Shown here: positions 38,452-47,942 of the stretch, one piece after another
How positions within the stretch are numbered: the first letter of the stretch is position 1
Layout of the letters: each line of letters begins with the position of its first letter
Origin: an uncultured Eubacteriales bacterium
GTDB lineage: Bacteria > Bacillota > Clostridia > TANB77 > CAG-508
Length of the DNA: 64,000 nt
Assembly: GCA_902492015.1 (NCBI GenBank)
Contig: CABUJR010000006.1
Location: 62,001-126,000 of the forward strand
Direction: 5' to 3'
Position numbers and translations under genes: made by a program
Notes under the pieces: model-generated
Database searches by the model: none
Seen by the model: the letters and a program-made list of their open reading frames with translations, nothing else
Told to the model about the DNA's origin: nothing

Positions 38452-38480
38452 ATTATAACATAAATTTATGTAAATTACAA
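38452..38480 (-). promoter_or_regulatory. ftsH promoter with palindromic operator in its spacer
   Basis: On the minus strand: TTGTAA (38480-38475), 17-base spacer, TATAAT (38457-38452). The spacer contains the perfect 14-bp palindrome ACATAAATTTATGT (38458-38471), positioned where a bound repressor would block RNA polymerase. Confidence 0.6.
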
Positions 38481-38580
38481 TCTTATCTTCTTTATTAACT
38501 GACAATTTAATTTGCATAAGGCACTTATAATTTTGGTAATTGTGCTATATATATAAGTTTTGGATGATTTTATATTTTTA

Positions 38581-40323
38581 TTATCCTAAATTTTCATAAT
38601 AAGAATTATATAATTTTGAATAATAGCCGCCTTTTTTAACCAATTCCTTATGATTTCCTTGTTCTATGATTTTACCATTATTTAAAACTATAATTTTATC
38701 AACATTAACTATTGTAGATAATCTATGTGCTATGAAAATAGCTGTTTTTTGTGCTGACAAAATTTCAATAGATTTTTGAATTAAATGTTCTGTATAAGTA
38801 TCTATATTAGCTGTAGCTTCATCTAAAATAAATATATCAGGATTATGAGCAAATATTCTAGCAAATGCTAATAATTGCTTTTGACCAGCAGAATATGATT
38901 CTCCCCTTTCTTTAGATACATGATTTATGCCATCTGGAAGAGAATATACAAATTCATCTGCTGATGATAGTTTGATTGCTTTTTTTATATCTTCTTCTGA
39001 TATTTTTTTATTTAACTTAATATTATCTTTTATTGTTCTTGCAAATATAAATGGGTCTTGTAAAACTGTTCCAATATGCTCTCTTAAATTTCTTTTATTT
39101 ATTTCCTGAATATTAATTCCATCTAAAAGAATTTCACCTTTTTGTATATCATAAAATCTATTTAATAAATTGGTTATAGTGGTTTTTCCAGAACCTGTTT
39201 TACCTACTAATGCAATGGTTTCTCCTGGATTTATTTCAAAGCTAATATCTTTTAAAACCCAATTTTCTTTTTCATAGGCAAACCAGACATGTTTAAATTC
39301 AATTTTTCCTTTTACTTTTTCAAGTTTTATTCCTGATTCGAAGTCTTCTAAATATTCAGTATGTTCTAATATGTCATAGATTTTATTCATAGAAACAATA
39401 GCTTCTTGAACAACTTCTATATTATCTATTGTTCTATTAATTGGCTCGAATAAAGATTTTATATAACTTACAAATATGTATATTGAACCAACTTCTACGT
39501 TTATTCCAAACCAATTATTTATAGAAGCTACTATTATTATTGTTATTGCTATATTTTCAAATAAAGACATTAGACCTGGAAATAATCCAGTATAAACATT
39601 TATTGGCATTCTTGCTTTGAAAAATTGGCCTGTTAAATTTTCGCATTCTTCTTGTTTTTCTTTTTGAATATTAAAAATCTTTATTAACTTAACTCCATAA
39701 ATGGATTCTGCTAAAAATGTATTAAGGTTTGTTCTTATTACTTTAGACATATCATAAAACTTATTTAAGACTATTGTTAATAGAACTGATGTTACTATAA
39801 CAAAAGGTATTATTATGAAGGATAAAAAGCTTAATTTTATACTAAAATATATCATAATAAAAACAGTTGCAATAATAGAAAAAACATCTTTGAAAATAGT
39901 TGTTATAACATCTTTAAAAAGAGCTGATATATCTTCAACATCATTTGTTATTCTAGCAAAAAGTTTTCCAGCAGGAGTTTTGTCATGAAATTGAATATTT
40001 GCATTTTGAGTATATTTATATAGTTTATTTCTAATTGTAAATAAAATTTCTTCACCCATAATATTTGTCTTTGTCCTAGTAAAGAAATCTAAAATATTTC
40101 CAAATACAACTATTGCAAGATATATAATTCCAATTGTTGTTATTGTTATAATACCTTTATTAAAAATATTTTGACTTAAAAAATCATCAATTACTATTTT
40201 TACTAAGTATGGCTTAGAAATTTCTAATAAATCAATTATAATTGCTAAAACAGATACTAGAAAAATAGTTTTTATATGTGGTTTAGCAATTTTACACCAT
40301 CTAGAAAAAGTTTTATTTTTCAT
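38581..40323 (-). CDS. ABC exporter half-transporter (second of a pair)
   Basis: About 580 residues when started at the ATG at 40323, seven bases after AAAGGAG. A longer frame overlaps the upstream gene and adds a non-homologous N-terminus. Six TM helices (about 1-310) precede the ATPase: Walker A GKTGSGKTT, Q-loop LQDPFIF, signature SAGQKQLLAFAR and Walker B DIFILDEATANID. It is translated just after the 578-residue half-transporter, so the two likely form a heterodimeric multidrug- or lipid-type exporter. Confidence 0.9.
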   Translation of the reverse strand: MKNKTFSRWCKIAKPHIKTIFLVSVLAIIIDLLEISKPYLVKIVIDDFLSQNIFNKGIITITTIGIIYLAIVVFGNILDFFTRTKTNIMGEEILFTIRNKLYKYTQNANIQFHDKTPAGKLFARITNDVEDISALFKDVITTIFKDVFSIIATVFIMIYFSIKLSFLSFIIIPFVIVTSVLLTIVLNKFYDMSKVIRTNLNTFLAESIYGVKLIKIFNIQKEKQEECENLTGQFFKARMPINVYTGLFPGLMSLFENIAITIIIVASINNWFGINVEVGSIYIFVSYIKSLFEPINRTIDNIEVVQEAIVSMNKIYDILEHTEYLEDFESGIKLEKVKGKIEFKHVWFAYEKENWVLKDISFEINPGETIALVGKTGSGKTTITNLLNRFYDIQKGEILLDGINIQEINKRNLREHIGTVLQDPFIFARTIKDNIKLNKKISEEDIKKAIKLSSADEFVYSLPDGINHVSKERGESYSAGQKQLLAFARIFAHNPDIFILDEATANIDTYTEHLIQKSIEILSAQKTAIFIAHRLSTIVNVDKIIVLNNGKIIEQGNHKELVKKGGYYSKLYNSYYENLG

Positions 40324-40348
40324 AGCCATACTCCTTTCATTTTCTATA

Positions 40349-42085
40349 TTAAGATAATAAGAAATTTTCTTTTGAAGATTGTTGATTATAAAATTTAGTA
40401 TATAACCCATTATTTTGTAATAATTGTACATGAATACCTTGTTCTACTATTTTTCCAGAATCTAGTACAATTATTTTATCAGCATCCTTTACATCTGATA
40501 TTCTGTTTGAAATAATTATGCAAGTTTTTCCTTTTACTAATTCTTTTATATTATTTAATAAATTCTCTTCTGTTTTATTATCTAAAGCAGAAAAAGTATC
40601 ATCAAAAATTACAATATCACTTTTATTTAAGAAAGCACGCGAAATTACAACCCTTTGTTTTTGACCTCCAGAAAGATCTATTCCCCTCTCTCCAATTACT
40701 GTATAAATTCCATTTTTCATATTTTTTAGGTCAGAAGAAAGCATAGCTTGTTCTGTACTTTCTTCAATTTCTGAATCTTTAAATCTATTTTGAAATAAAC
40801 TTATATTTTCTTTGATAGTTGTTGAAAATAAGAAATTATCCTGTGTTATATAACAAATACTTTTTCTAAGAAATTGTAGGTCAATCTTATTTATATCTGT
40901 TCCATTTATAAAAATTTTATTATCTGGAACTGGGTAAAGTCTTAAAAGTAAATTCATGAGTGTAGTTTTTCCACTACCTATAGTTCCGATAATTCCAAGT
41001 GTCTCTCCTTCTTTTACATGGATGGTTATATTTTCAAGAACTTTTTCTATATTACCTGGATAATTAAAAGATAAATTATTAATTAATATATTTCCATGTA
41101 ATTTTGGTTCATTTTTTTCTGCTAGCATTAAGTTTTCTTTTTCTAAATTAAAGACATTTTCTAATCTTTTATAAGAAATTTTTGCTCTTTTTATTTTTGC
41201 TATTATTCCTGGTAACCAAGAAATTGGAGTAAAAAATAAATCTATATATCCATTAAATGCAACAAAATCTCCTATAGAAATTTCTTTATTTAATACTAAT
41301 TTTGAACCATATAAAATAGTAATTCCATAACAGCATCCAAAGCATATATTGACTGATGTAGATAATAAAGTTGAATAAATATCTACAGCAATATTACTTC
41401 TTTTTAATAAATTATTTTTTTTGATAAATTTTTTATACTGATTTATTTCACCAGAATATGCTTTAGTTGTTCTTATTGCATCTGTGCTTTCCTGGACATA
41501 TTCAGAAAGATTTGTAAAATATTTTTGAGATTTAGCAAAACTTTTTTCTACATATTTTTTTAATATAATTATTATAATTGCTGTTATTACCATTGGACAT
41601 AATGTAGCTATTGTAAGTTTAGTATTAACAGTTTGCATTGTGTATGTAGCAATTATTAGAATGAATACTATTCTAGTACCATGAGACAATAGTCTATAAA
41701 ATAATGTTCTAATTTCTCCAATATCTTTTACAAAATAGGACATTATTTCTCCATTTTTTATATTTTGAATACTACTTAATTTTAATTTTAAAAAATTGTC
41801 AAAAAGCTTGTCTTTAAGTACTTTTTCTAATCTTCTAGTAGTTTTTCCTACTAAGCTTTTCCAGACTACTCTTATTATTAAAGAAAATATAGAAAATAAA
41901 ATTAAAAATACTATGTATTTTATGATAGTTGTTTTATGTGCTTCAATGTTATATAGTAAATCAATAATTTTTCCTAAAATTTTAGATGGGAAAGTAAGAA
42001 AATAAACATTTAATGCAACAAAAATAATTATGGCTAATATTGTAAGTCGCTCTTCTTTAAAAAAAGTATTTAAAATCTTTTTCAT
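40349..42085 (-). CDS. ABC exporter half-transporter (first of a pair)
   Basis: 578 residues with six TM helices (about 1-300) and an ATPase domain: Walker A GTIGSGKTT, Q-loop TQDNFLF, signature LSGGQKQRVVISRA and Walker B DIVIFDDTFSALD. The Walker B ends in Asp-Asp rather than the usual catalytic Asp-Glu, while the partner retains Glu. That is typical of heterodimeric exporters with one degenerate ATP site. It follows rho on the same strand, with GGAGGGG before the ATG. Confidence 0.9.
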   Translation of the reverse strand: MKKILNTFFKEERLTILAIIIFVALNVYFLTFPSKILGKIIDLLYNIEAHKTTIIKYIVFLILFSIFSLIIRVVWKSLVGKTTRRLEKVLKDKLFDNFLKLKLSSIQNIKNGEIMSYFVKDIGEIRTLFYRLLSHGTRIVFILIIATYTMQTVNTKLTIATLCPMVITAIIIIILKKYVEKSFAKSQKYFTNLSEYVQESTDAIRTTKAYSGEINQYKKFIKKNNLLKRSNIAVDIYSTLLSTSVNICFGCCYGITILYGSKLVLNKEISIGDFVAFNGYIDLFFTPISWLPGIIAKIKRAKISYKRLENVFNLEKENLMLAEKNEPKLHGNILINNLSFNYPGNIEKVLENITIHVKEGETLGIIGTIGSGKTTLMNLLLRLYPVPDNKIFINGTDINKIDLQFLRKSICYITQDNFLFSTTIKENISLFQNRFKDSEIEESTEQAMLSSDLKNMKNGIYTVIGERGIDLSGGQKQRVVISRAFLNKSDIVIFDDTFSALDNKTEENLLNNIKELVKGKTCIIISNRISDVKDADKIIVLDSGKIVEQGIHVQLLQNNGLYTKFYNQQSSKENFLLS

Positions 42086-42113
42086 CTTTCCCCTCCTTTT
42101 TTAGTACAAGGTT

Positions 42114-43433
42114 TTATTTCAAATAATTATTAATTATTTGTATAAATTCCTTATTGTTTTTGGTATTCATCATTTTATTTAACAATTTTTCTGTTAAATC
42201 ACTTGTAGTTAAAGTAGCTAAAGATTTTCTAATTTTGTTAGCAATATCATATTCTTCTTGTGTAAGTAAAAGTTCATCTCTTCTTGTACCAGATTTGCTT
42301 ACATCTATTGCTGGAAAAATTCTTTTTTCAGAAAGACTTCTATCTAAGAATACTTCCATGTTTCCAGTTCCTTTAAATTCTTCAAAGATAACTTCGTCCA
42401 TTCTACTACCAGTTTCTACTAAAGCTGTTCCTAATACTGTTAAACTTCCAGCATCTTCTGTATTTCTTGCAGCTCCGAAAAAACGTTTTGGTTTATGAAG
42501 AGCAGCTGGATCAAAACCACCAGATAAAGTTCTACCAGATGAAGGAATAACTAAGTTATAAGCTCTTGCTAAACGTGTTATACTATCTAATAAAACAACA
42601 ACATCTTTGTTTTGCTCTGTTAATCTTTTAGCTCTTTCGATTACCATTTCAGCAACTTTTACATGATGTTCTGGTTGTTCATCAAAAGTAGAATATATAA
42701 CATCTCCTCTAATAGAACGCTTCATTTCTGTAACTTCTTCTGGTCTTTCATCTATTAATAATACTATTAAATATACTTCTGGGTTGTTTGTTGTTATACT
42801 ATTTGCAATTTTCTTTAAAATTGTTGTTTTTCCTGCTTTTGGAGGAGCAACAATCATACCTCTTTGTCCTTTTCCAATAGGAGACATTAAATCCATTAAT
42901 CTCATAGTATAATCTGTTGAAGTTGTTTCTAATCTTAATCTTTCTTGAGGAAATATAGGAATTAAGTCATCAAAGCTTACTCTTTTCATTGCTTTTTCGG
43001 GATGTTCTCCATTTACTTCACCTACATATATAAGTGCTGGAAATTTTTCACCATCTTTTGGAGTTCTTTTAATTCCTTTTATCATATCTCCAGTATCTAA
43101 TTTAAATCTTCTTATTTGAACAGGTGAAACATAAACGTCTTTATTAGTAGATAAGTAATTATCTCCTCTTAAAAATCCATATCCATCAGGTAATAATTCT
43201 AGAATTCCTTCAACATATTCATCATCTTCACCAGTAATTTTATATTCAATTTCATTTTGAGAATCTTGTGAATTTTCAAGTTTTTCTTCTATTTTACCTT
43301 CATTTTTATTATTATTATAATTTTCTAATATTTTTTCAATTAGCTCTGATTTTTTAAGTTTAGAGATATTAGAAATTCCTTTATCTTTTGCTAAATTTCT
43401 TAAATCTACAAGTGATAGACTTTCTAATTCCAT
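42114..43433 (-). CDS. rho: Transcription termination factor Rho
   Basis: 439 residues. An N-terminal Rho_N/SAP-like helix bundle (LVDLRNLAKDKGISNISKL) and a charged linker precede the cold-shock RNA-binding domain (GYGFLRGDNYL). The hexameric ATPase has Walker A APPKAGKTT, VVLLDSITRLARAYN and the FDPAALHKPKRFFGAARN region. It is a full-length RNA helicase that ends untranslated transcripts. AGGGGGC precedes the ATG. Confidence 0.94.
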   Translation of the reverse strand: MELESLSLVDLRNLAKDKGISNISKLKKSELIEKILENYNNNKNEGKIEEKLENSQDSQNEIEYKITGEDDEYVEGILELLPDGYGFLRGDNYLSTNKDVYVSPVQIRRFKLDTGDMIKGIKRTPKDGEKFPALIYVGEVNGEHPEKAMKRVSFDDLIPIFPQERLRLETTSTDYTMRLMDLMSPIGKGQRGMIVAPPKAGKTTILKKIANSITTNNPEVYLIVLLIDERPEEVTEMKRSIRGDVIYSTFDEQPEHHVKVAEMVIERAKRLTEQNKDVVVLLDSITRLARAYNLVIPSSGRTLSGGFDPAALHKPKRFFGAARNTEDAGSLTVLGTALVETGSRMDEVIFEEFKGTGNMEVFLDRSLSEKRIFPAIDVSKSGTRRDELLLTQEEYDIANKIRKSLATLTTSDLTEKLLNKMMNTKNNKEFIQIINNYLK

Positions 43434-43546
43434 ACGATTGCCCCCTTTAATTTTTTTATTAATTTTATGTGGAATTTTATTAGAAAAAATAAGAAAAGTA
43501 ATTTAATAATACTATTAAATTACTCTATTAAACAAATATATAAAGA

Positions 43547-43840
43547 TTATTTATTACTATCTACATAGACAGTTTCATTAGGTAAGTACATATCTAATTT
43601 TTCTCTTGCCACTTTTTCAATATATTCTGGAGAATTAACATTTTCTTGAGTAGCTAAAAGTTCTTCTTGCTTATCCTTTAAATCTTCGATTTGACTAGAG
43701 TAATATGAAATATCTTGATTATAAACATTTAATTTTGATTGTTGATTTATAAAAGTAAAAATTGCATAAATGACAACAAATATTAATATTAAATTGATTA
43801 TTTTATTAATTTTAAAAATATTCATCCTAAGTATCTCCAT
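43547..43840 (-). CDS. divIC: Septum formation initiator DivIC/FtsB-like
   Basis: 97 residues: one TM helix (about 11-30), a coiled coil (about 35-65) and the conserved end PEYIEKVAREKLDMYLPNETVYV of the DivIC/FtsB/FtsL family. It is a divisome structural protein. It follows yabP-yabQ as in B. subtilis, which supports the DivIC name over other family members. Confidence 0.85.
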   Translation of the reverse strand: MEILRMNIFKINKIINLILIFVVIYAIFTFINQQSKLNVYNQDISYYSSQIEDLKDKQEELLATQENVNSPEYIEKVAREKLDMYLPNETVYVDSNK

Positions 43841-43877
43841 TAATTATCTTATCTTACTTTATTATTCTACAAAAACA

Positions 43878-44264
43878 TTAAAAATCCTTTTTAATAATGC
43901 TTTTTGTTGTTTTTAAAAACTTAATTATACACAAAAAAGGAATTTTAAATATTTTTTTACAGATTTTTACAAATTCATAAAAAATTATAACATATAAATT
44001 ACTTATTGTCAAAGAATATATTAATCCTCCAAGAAAAATTCCTAAAAAAAGATAAAATCTTACTTCTCCTCCATTTATTTTTATAATGCCTCCAATTATT
44101 AAGATACTACTTATGAATAAAAAAATTATATCTTCTATTAGAGTAATGAAATCTGTTGTTTTGAAAGATTTTCTTATCACTCTAAAAAAATCAAAGATAA
44201 AACCTATAATAATTCCTATAATAAAAAAGAATATAAAAATTTGCTCTTGAGAAAAATAATGCAT
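43878..44264 (-). CDS. yabQ: Spore cortex biosynthesis protein YabQ
   Basis: 128 residues with four hydrophobic helices. The start SQEQIFIFFFIIGIIIGFIFDFFRVIRK fits YabQ (core: GFIFDFFRVIRK). YabQ is a forespore outer-membrane protein required for cortex formation. It lies between yabP and divIC in the conserved order and overlaps neither. Confidence 0.85.
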   Translation of the reverse strand: MHYFSQEQIFIFFFIIGIIIGFIFDFFRVIRKSFKTTDFITLIEDIIFLFISSILIIGGIIKINGGEVRFYLFLGIFLGGLIYSLTISNLYVIIFYEFVKICKKIFKIPFLCIIKFLKTTKSIIKKDF

Positions 44265-44275
44265 TATAAAACCCC

Positions 44276-44566
44276 TTATTTAAAAATTTTACTTAAAATA
44301 TTTTTATTCTTTTTACTATTTATTTCTGAATTAGAATACGCTAAACTATCTATTTTTCCATCAACTGTAAAATCAGAAGTATCAATACTTAATTTATTTA
44401 TTTTTAAATTTTCTCCTTTTATTGTTAATAATCCTAAATCAGTTTCTATTATTATAATTTGGTCATCAAAACTGAATACATCAACAATTCCTGTAATATT
44501 AAGTCTTTCTCTATTTTCAAGCACAATATTTTGAAATGTATTAATGTTCTTTTTTAATTCTTCCAT
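44276..44566 (-). CDS. yabP: Sporulation protein YabP
   Basis: 96 residues. LENRERLNITGIVDVFSFDD and TDLGLLTIKGENLKI match YabP, a YabP/YqfC-fold protein made under mother-cell control during sporulation. AGGAGG precedes the ATG. With yabQ and divIC it reproduces the B. subtilis cluster. Confidence 0.88.
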   Translation of the reverse strand: MEELKKNINTFQNIVLENRERLNITGIVDVFSFDDQIIIIETDLGLLTIKGENLKINKLSIDTSDFTVDGKIDSLAYSNSEINSKKNKNILSKIFK

Positions 44567-44730
44567 GTGTTTTTCCTCCTATTTAAAAACTTCTATATTA
44601 TATTTATTCTGCAAGCTTAAATTTAGAACATTAAGCTTTTAAAAGATAAAAGAAGAGTAGATATATAAAAATGGAAATATAATAAATTACTAAATAAGAA
44701 ACTATATGTAAATATAGGCATTTTCATACA

Positions 44731-44765
44731 AAAAAACAGATAAAGAATAAATCTTTATCTGTTAC
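44731..44765 (-). terminator. Terminator of lysC
   Basis: AACAGATAAAGA and TCTTTATCTGTT form a 12-bp stem with a five-base loop. On the minus strand it is followed by TTTTTT. Confidence 0.88.
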
Positions 44766-44776
44766 ATATTTTAATA

Positions 44777-45985
44777 TTATTTTCCAAAAAATTTATGATG
44801 AATTTTTCTTACTGCTAAATCTGCTTGATTAGAATCTACTAATACGGAAATTTTTATTTCTGATGTAGTTACCATGTGCATATTAATATTATTTTCATAA
44901 AGAGCTTCAAACATATCTGCAGCAACACCAGGTTTATTAGCTATTCCAACACCAATTATAGATACTTTTGCTAAATTTTCACTGTGAAGTATTTCTTTTG
45001 CTCCTAATTTTTCTTTATTTTCCTCTAAAACTTTTAAAGTTTTTTCTAAATCATTCATTTTTACAGTAAAAGCAATATCTTTAGTAATATATTCTCCAAA
45101 GGATTGTACAATAATATCTACATTTATTAAATTTTCTGATAATAATTTAAATAATTTGTAAGTTTTTCCTATTTTATTTTCTAAACCTACAATAGTTATT
45201 CTAGAAATATAATCATCCTTTGTAACGCCATTTATTACCAAATCTTCTAAATTTTTATTATTAACTAATGTACCTATACTATTTTTTTCAAATGTAGATT
45301 TTACATATATAGGAACATTATATTTTTTTCCTATTTCAACACATCTATTATGAAGGACTTTTGCTCCCATACTAGACATTTCAAGCATCTCATCATAAGA
45401 TATTGTTTTTAATTTGATTACATCTTCTACTATTCTAGGATCAGAAGTATAAACTCCATCTACATCAGTAAAAATATCACATCTTTCTGCTCCTAAACTA
45501 GCTGCTAAAGCTACTGCTGTTGTGTCTGAGCCTCCTCTACCAAAAGTTGTTATGTTTCCATTTTCATCAATACCTTGAAATCCAGCTACAATAACAATAT
45601 TTCCTGAATCTAGATATTCATTAATTGTATCATTATGGATATACCTAATTCTACTGTTAGAAAATTCACTATTTGTTATTATAGGTATTTGCCACCCAGC
45701 AAGTGATACTGCTTTATAATTTTTTTCAATTAATAACATAGCAAGTTTTGCTATTGTTATTTGTTCACCAGTTGATACTAGTACATCATGCTCCCTTCTA
45801 TCAGGATTTTTAGTGATTTCAGCTTCCTCTGCGATTAGTTTATCTGTAGTTTTTCCTTGTGCTGAAACTACTACTACAAGTTTGTTTCCCCTTTCTACTT
45901 CTTTAATAATATGTTCTGAGACTATTTCTAATTTTTCTAGATTGGCAACAGAACTACCTCCAAATTTTTGTACAATAATTCCCAT
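44777..45985 (-). CDS. lysC: Aspartate kinase
   Basis: 402 residues. The N-terminal catalytic domain has VQKFGGSSVA, GRGGSDTTAVALAA and DVDGVYTSDPRIV. Two C-terminal ACT domains (about 265-402) would bind an amino-acid effector. It makes aspartyl phosphate for lysine, threonine and methionine, and supplies the route to dipicolinate. I see no lysine riboswitch in the about 230 bases upstream. It is monocistronic. Confidence 0.94.
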   Translation of the reverse strand: MGIIVQKFGGSSVANLEKLEIVSEHIIKEVERGNKLVVVVSAQGKTTDKLIAEEAEITKNPDRREHDVLVSTGEQITIAKLAMLLIEKNYKAVSLAGWQIPIITNSEFSNSRIRYIHNDTINEYLDSGNIVIVAGFQGIDENGNITTFGRGGSDTTAVALAASLGAERCDIFTDVDGVYTSDPRIVEDVIKLKTISYDEMLEMSSMGAKVLHNRCVEIGKKYNVPIYVKSTFEKNSIGTLVNNKNLEDLVINGVTKDDYISRITIVGLENKIGKTYKLFKLLSENLINVDIIVQSFGEYITKDIAFTVKMNDLEKTLKVLEENKEKLGAKEILHSENLAKVSIIGVGIANKPGVAADMFEALYENNINMHMVTTSEIKISVLVDSNQADLAVRKIHHKFFGK

Positions 45986-46182
45986 TTGTTGTACCTCTTT
46001 TTGTAATAGTAATAGTAAATTTTAAATCTAAAAATTACTATGTAATATTCATAAATAATGTTATAAAAACTTTCTTATTAATAGTATATTACTAAAAAAT
46101 TAAAAAGTGTTTTATTATAAATATTTTATGAATTTCAAACATTATAACATATATTTTAATATAATACCATTTTTTATAAAAA

Positions 46183-46211
46183 AAATATCTCTTTTATAAG
46201 AGATATTTTTA
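46183..46211 (-). terminator. Terminator of the small Cys-rich gene
   Basis: AAATATCTCT and AGAGATATTT pair around TTATA-type loop bases, with A/T runs on both sides so that either strand ends in T. Confidence 0.7.
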
Positions 46212-46215
46212 AAAA

Positions 46216-46350
46216 CTATTTTTTTGCATATTTTCCGCAATCACATTCATCATTGTATTTTTTATATCTGCCTGTTTTATCACAATCTGCTTTTGTAGTA
46301 GAGTGATTACCTTTCCAGTAATAACAATATTGACACTCTTGAGTTGCCAT
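46216..46350 (-). CDS. 44-residue Cys-rich protein
   Basis: A very short frame with an excellent ribosome binding site (GGAGGTGA, six bases before ATG) and its own terminator, so I regard it as real. The protein has two CxxC/CxC-like clusters: CQYC near residues 6-9 and CDC near residues 36-38, plus a lone Cys and a His between them. This suggests a small zinc-ribbon or other metal-binding protein. It is basic (several Lys) and soluble. I do not recognise the family. Confidence 0.7.
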   Translation of the reverse strand: MATQECQYCYYWKGNHSTTKADCDKTGRYKKYNDECDCGKYAKK

Positions 46351-46491
46351 ATTACTTCACCTCCGATTAGATTGTTCTTAATTAGGTTTAAATGGGCTTT
46401 TAATTTTTATGCTAATTTAATACCAATTAAACTAAATTTAGAATTATTTCTAATAATTATTTTAACAGAAAAAACATAAAACGTCAACTTT

Positions 46492-47196
46492 CTATAAATC
46501 TTCACCTTTTAAAATAATTTCTGCATTATCATTTGATATTTTTTTAAACTCTTCTTCTGAAATAATTTTTTCAATCCTTTTTATTGCTTTTGGAATTTTA
46601 GGATATATACTGTTTTCTCTGTGAACATCTGATCCTAACAAAGATATTAAGTTTTCTTTAAACATTCTCTTTACAGTTTTTTTTGCTGCTCCTCCATATA
46701 CTCCTAAAATACTACCATAATTACTTTGAAAAATAACTCCTAATTCTTTAAGTTCATAAAGCAAATTAAAATTTTTATGAACTATACTATATCTTTCAGG
46801 ATGAGCTAAAATTAATTTATAATCATTATTTTTTAGGTTATTTAAAACATCCTTTAAATTTGGAAAATTAAGTCTTAAAGGCAATTCTATAAGTATGTAA
46901 TTAGTTCCATTTATGGTAGATGCTTTGTATTCTTTCAATAAATCTACTATATTATAAGTTAAAAATATTTCACTACCTAAAACAATATCTAAAGTTTCTT
47001 TTTCTTGTTTTAAATCCTCTATTAATTTCTTTCTTTTGTATTCTGGGACTTCAAAACAATCTACAGCATAATGAGAAGTTGAAACTATTTTACTAAATCC
47101 GGCTTGTTTTGCTTCTATTAATAGCCTTGTACTTTCATCATAATCTTTAGAGCCATCATCAATAGCTGGTAGTATATGAGAATGAAAATCAATCAT
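46492..47196 (-). CDS. CpsB/YwqE-type PHP-domain tyrosine-protein phosphatase
   Basis: 234 residues. MIDFHSHILPAIDDGS carries the metal-binding HSH motif of PHP phosphoesterases. TSHY, LAHPERY and LLGSDVHR complete the metal site. It would dephosphorylate the tyrosine kinase encoded directly upstream and so control capsule or exopolysaccharide assembly. It is the last gene of the wzz-cpsD-cpsB unit. Confidence 0.9.
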   Translation of the reverse strand: MIDFHSHILPAIDDGSKDYDESTRLLIEAKQAGFSKIVSTSHYAVDCFEVPEYKRKKLIEDLKQEKETLDIVLGSEIFLTYNIVDLLKEYKASTINGTNYILIELPLRLNFPNLKDVLNNLKNNDYKLILAHPERYSIVHKNFNLLYELKELGVIFQSNYGSILGVYGGAAKKTVKRMFKENLISLLGSDVHRENSIYPKIPKAIKRIEKIISEEEFKKISNDNAEIILKGEDL

Positions 47197-47213
47197 TTTT
47201 ATTTTGTTTCCTT

Positions 47214-47942
47214 TTACTTTCTACGTTTTGGTTTAAAATTTGTTAATCTTTCACCATAATAATATGAATTTTCATAAGTTTTTGATGACATTTGAACTTT
47301 ATTTAAAACAATTCCTGCTACTTTTCCACCAACTTTTTCAATAGTGTCTCTAGCTTTTATTAAGTCCTCTTTTTTAGTAATATTTTGAGCAGAAACAATT
47401 ATATTAAAGTCTACTAATCTTGATATAATTAGGGCATCAGCAACTATTAAGCAAGGTGGAGCATCAAAAATTATTACATCAAACTTATCCATTAATTTAT
47501 CTTTTATTTTTTCCATTTTAGAAGATACTAATAATTCAGATGGATTTGGTGGAACACTTCCAGCTGCAATTAAATACAAATTATCTATATATGTTGCTTG
47601 TATATAGTTTTCTATATTATCTTTATTACCTTTAAAATCTTGGTCAACAACACCTGATAAATAATTTGATAATCCTGGTCTTGGACGTAAATTGAATAAT
47701 GTATATTGACGTCCTTTTCTCATATCTGTATCAATTATTAAAACTTTTTTATCTATTTGCGCAAATGCTGCTGCTAAATTTGCTGATACAAAGCTTTTTC
47801 CTTCACCAGGTACTGTACTTGTTACAACCATAACTTTTTTTTCAGAGTCTGCATTCATAAATTGAATATTTGTTCTTAAGTTTCTAAACATCTCTGCTTC
47901 AGGAGATTTTGGAGTTTCATAAACTACGATTTCGCTTTTCAT
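47214..47942 (-). CDS. CpsD/CapB-type bacterial tyrosine kinase
   Basis: 242 residues. It has Walker A VPGEGKSFVSANLA, Walker A' VLIIDTDMRKG and Walker B DVIIFDAPP of the BY-kinase family. A C-terminal Tyr cluster (YENSYYYGE) is the usual autophosphorylation site. It overlaps the stop of the Wzz-like gene by one base. The Wzz-like membrane protein is expected to activate it, as in the split CpsC/CpsD systems of Firmicutes. Confidence 0.92.
   Translation of the reverse strand: MKSEIVVYETPKSPEAEMFRNLRTNIQFMNADSEKKVMVVTSTVPGEGKSFVSANLAAAFAQIDKKVLIIDTDMRKGRQYTLFNLRPRPGLSNYLSGVVDQDFKGNKDNIENYIQATYIDNLYLIAAGSVPPNPSELLVSSKMEKIKDKLMDKFDVIIFDAPPCLIVADALIISRLVDFNIIVSAQNITKKEDLIKARDTIEKVGGKVAGIVLNKVQMSSKTYENSYYYGERLTNFKPKRRK

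Noticed and set aside
38449..38476. A TTATGTAAATT half-site that resembles the XerD arm of dif
   Set aside because: The other arm does not fit, and the sequence is better explained as the ftsH promoter with a 14-bp palindrome in its spacer.
36500..38480. ftsH region as an insertion sequence or transposon
   Set aside because: There is no transposase gene and no target-site duplication that I can see next to the 13-bp repeats. One repeat lies inside the leader rather than at an outer boundary.
45986..46182. Possible lysine riboswitch upstream of aspartate kinase
   Set aside because: The region is almost pure A/T with no GC-containing stems or conserved lysine-aptamer cores.
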